DNA from: Planctomycetaceae bacterium
GTDB taxonomy: Bacteria; Planctomycetota; Planctomycetia; Pirellulales; Thermoguttaceae
DNA length: 6,225 bases
Direction of reading: 5' to 3'
Assembly: GCA_031283825.1 (NCBI GenBank)
Contig: JAITAZ010000078.1
Coordinates: forward strand, 1 to 6,225
Below, piece by piece: positions 5,152 through 6,225 of the stretch. The notes beneath the pieces are model-generated. The model worked only from the letters and a program-made list of their open reading frames with translations, had not been told where the DNA came from and made no database searches. Within the stretch, counting starts at the first letter, position 1, and each line of letters begins with the position of its first letter. The position numbers were made by a program, and so were the translations under genes.

Positions 5152-5883
5152 ATGAAAAGTAGAATGATTGTACTTGGATTATGCGTTCTTGGTTGTTTTG
5201 TGATTAGCGCGGTAATTTACGCGCAAGCATTAAGCAACAACAACCAGTCGCTGCCGACAATCGAAATCAACGCTCAATTTGCCAACGCCGATAAAAACGG
5301 CGACGGCTCTTTGAGCAAAGAAGAGTTTGCAAATTACTTTGCCCAAATTCAACAGTCAAAGTACGTCGCCAATAACTCCGCCAAAGAGACATCCCAATCC
5401 GGATGTTGCGGAGGAAAAAATAAAGCGAAAGACGCAATTGTTGAATCAGACGAAAAAACCGGCGGTTGTTGCAGTAGCAAAGCTAAAACCGTTGACGTCA
5501 AATTTTCCAAAGATGGCGAAGCAAAAAGCAGTTGCTGCGGAGGAAAAGATAAAACAAAAGACGCAATCGCTAAATCCGACGAAAAAACCGAAGGTTGCAG
5601 TGGAAGCAATGCTAAAACAGTTGATGTCAAATTTTCCAAAGATGGCGAAACGAAAAGCAGTTGCTGCGGAGGAAAAGATAAAGCGAAAGACACAATCGCT
5701 AAATCCGACGAAAAAAACTGCGGTTGTTGCGGAAGCAAGAAAACTGAAACCGCCAACGTTAAATCTTCCTCCAAAACCGAAGTTAAAAATGAGTTAATCC
5801 CAACAACTCAAAAAGAAGTTAAAACCGATTCAAAATCTAAAGCAACAAAGACAGAAGATTCTGAATCAAATAATAAACAATAG
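5152..5883 (+). CDS. Secreted EF-hand protein with Cys-Cys repeats
   Basis: I recognise the domains but not a named gene. Residues 1-26 form a signal peptide (K2, R4, hydrophobic 6-22, and A24-Q25-A26 before the likely cut). A single canonical EF-hand loop follows at 47-58 (D47, N49, D51, S53, S55, E58), predicting calcium binding. The rest is low-complexity, Lys/Ser/Asp-rich, and built of a 43-residue repeat starting CCGGK: unit 1 at 85-127, unit 2 at 128-170, and a partial unit 3 from 171. Each unit has a second Cys site about 21 residues in (C106-C107, C149 alone, C190 and C192-C193). The mature protein has 12 Cys and few aromatic residues, so the tail is probably disordered. Cys pairs plus a neighbouring metal-efflux adaptor suggest soft-metal binding in the periplasm or outside; disulfide-linked structure is the alternative. 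The charged tail (about 210-243) lacks Cys. The start is supported by AAAGGA and the signal peptide. Confidence 0.82.
   Translation: MKSRMIVLGLCVLGCFVISAVIYAQALSNNNQSLPTIEINAQFANADKNGDGSLSKEEFANYFAQIQQSKYVANNSAKETSQSGCCGGKNKAKDAIVESDEKTGGCCSSKAKTVDVKFSKDGEAKSSCCGGKDKTKDAIAKSDEKTEGCSGSNAKTVDVKFSKDGETKSSCCGGKDKAKDTIAKSDEKNCGCCGSKKTETANVKSSSKTEVKNELIPTTQKEVKTDSKSKATKTEDSESNNKQ
5404..5775 (+). repeat. 129-bp tandem coding repeat, about 2.8 units
   Basis: The units start at 5404, 5533 and 5662, exactly 129 bp apart, and each begins with two Cys codons followed by GGAGGAAAA. The second and third are closely similar at DNA level, while the third diverges after its second Cys cluster. Exact in-frame spacing points to duplication within the gene, and copy number could vary between strains. 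Confidence 0.9.
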
Positions 5884-5921
5884 TAACGAATTGTTGCTAT
5901 TAAAAATTATCGTAACGATAA
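5879..5921. repeat. Two adjacent hairpins at the end of the EF-hand gene
   Basis: AATAGTAAC (5879-5887, overlapping the stop codon) pairs with GTTGCTATT (5893-5901) with one G-U pair and a 5-base loop. Next, TTATCG (5907-5912) and CGATAA (5916-5921) form a perfect stem with a 3-base loop. The AAAAA between them would read as TTTTT after the second stem on the minus strand, so the second hairpin looks more like a minus-strand terminator; on the + strand no T-run follows. Confidence 0.4.
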
Positions 5922-6225
5922 ATGCGAGCGGATTTCGTGAATCAATTCAATATTTATGTTGTGGTCTGATTTGCGAATTTCGCTTGTATTTGTCGATGAA
6001 CCCTTAACCTTAATTAAAAAATCAAAAAAATTATTTTTATTTATTTAACAACATTCCCGTCAATTGCTTTTCACAAGAGTCGGATAGAGTTCGCAGAGAT
6101 AGAGTAAAAATAATTTTGTTATTTCGAACACGGCTATTGAATAATTTAAATCAAGTTGTAAATTATTATGCCGTTTAAAAAATAAAAATTTTGTAATATT
6201 TCAGCGGAATATTTATAACGACTTA
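5922..6225. other. AT-rich non-coding region
   Basis: No gene is supported on either strand. Visible details are a small dyad GCGAA-T-TTCGC (5973-5983), an AT-rich stretch around 6010-6050, and an AGAG-rich periodic segment at 6072-6104 resembling the one near 2000. It is probably an intergenic spacer before a gene outside the window. Confidence 0.5.

Noticed and set aside
5327..5797. Overlapping frames within the EF-hand gene on both strands
   Set aside because: They are open only because the 129-bp repeat is low in complexity. They have no start signal or domain, while the main frame has a signal peptide and EF-hand.

Overview
The window looks like a piece of an AT-rich member of the Planctomycetota. 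The main evidence is a DUF1559 / H-X9-DG pseudopilin-like protein followed by a small lipoprotein with a transthyretin/carboxypeptidase-regulatory-like fold; this pair is characteristic of that phylum. The low GC content, long AT-rich spacers and scattered palindromic repeats would suit a host- or gut-associated lineage, but that is inference.

Layout. All four confident genes lie on the + strand, and long non-coding stretches separate them. Bases 1-701 hold no gene but carry a structured upstream region: a strong hairpin, three 31-32 bp-spaced copies of a dyad (363-445), and a good match to a sigma-54 promoter (573-589). Next is the DUF1559 gene (702-1904), whose unusually long leader contains a run of 15 G. 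After a likely terminator comes a gene-poor stretch with a compact palindromic, MITE-like element (2088-2271). The lipoprotein gene (2437-2889) follows and is closed off by a very strong terminator (3060-3094). The second half has a metal theme: a CusB-type periplasmic adaptor (3139-4905) with an N-terminal heavy-metal-binding motif and a C-terminal DUF3347-like domain, then a secreted EF-hand protein with Cys-Cys repeats (5152-5883). Bases 5884-6225 are non-coding.

How the parts may work together. The first half reads as a regulated surface or pseudopilin gene: tandem activator-like sites, a sigma-54 promoter, and a homopolymer switch in the leader. Only every third tract length keeps the pseudopilin frame open, so the gene could be phase-variable. 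The second half reads as an envelope metal-handling module: the adaptor would belong to a tripartite RND efflux system, and the Cys-rich EF-hand protein could bind or buffer metal outside the cytoplasm. No RND pump or outer-membrane channel gene is visible next to the adaptor. Family assignments come from residues read in the sequence; regulation, phase variation and the metal role of the Cys-repeat protein are hypotheses.
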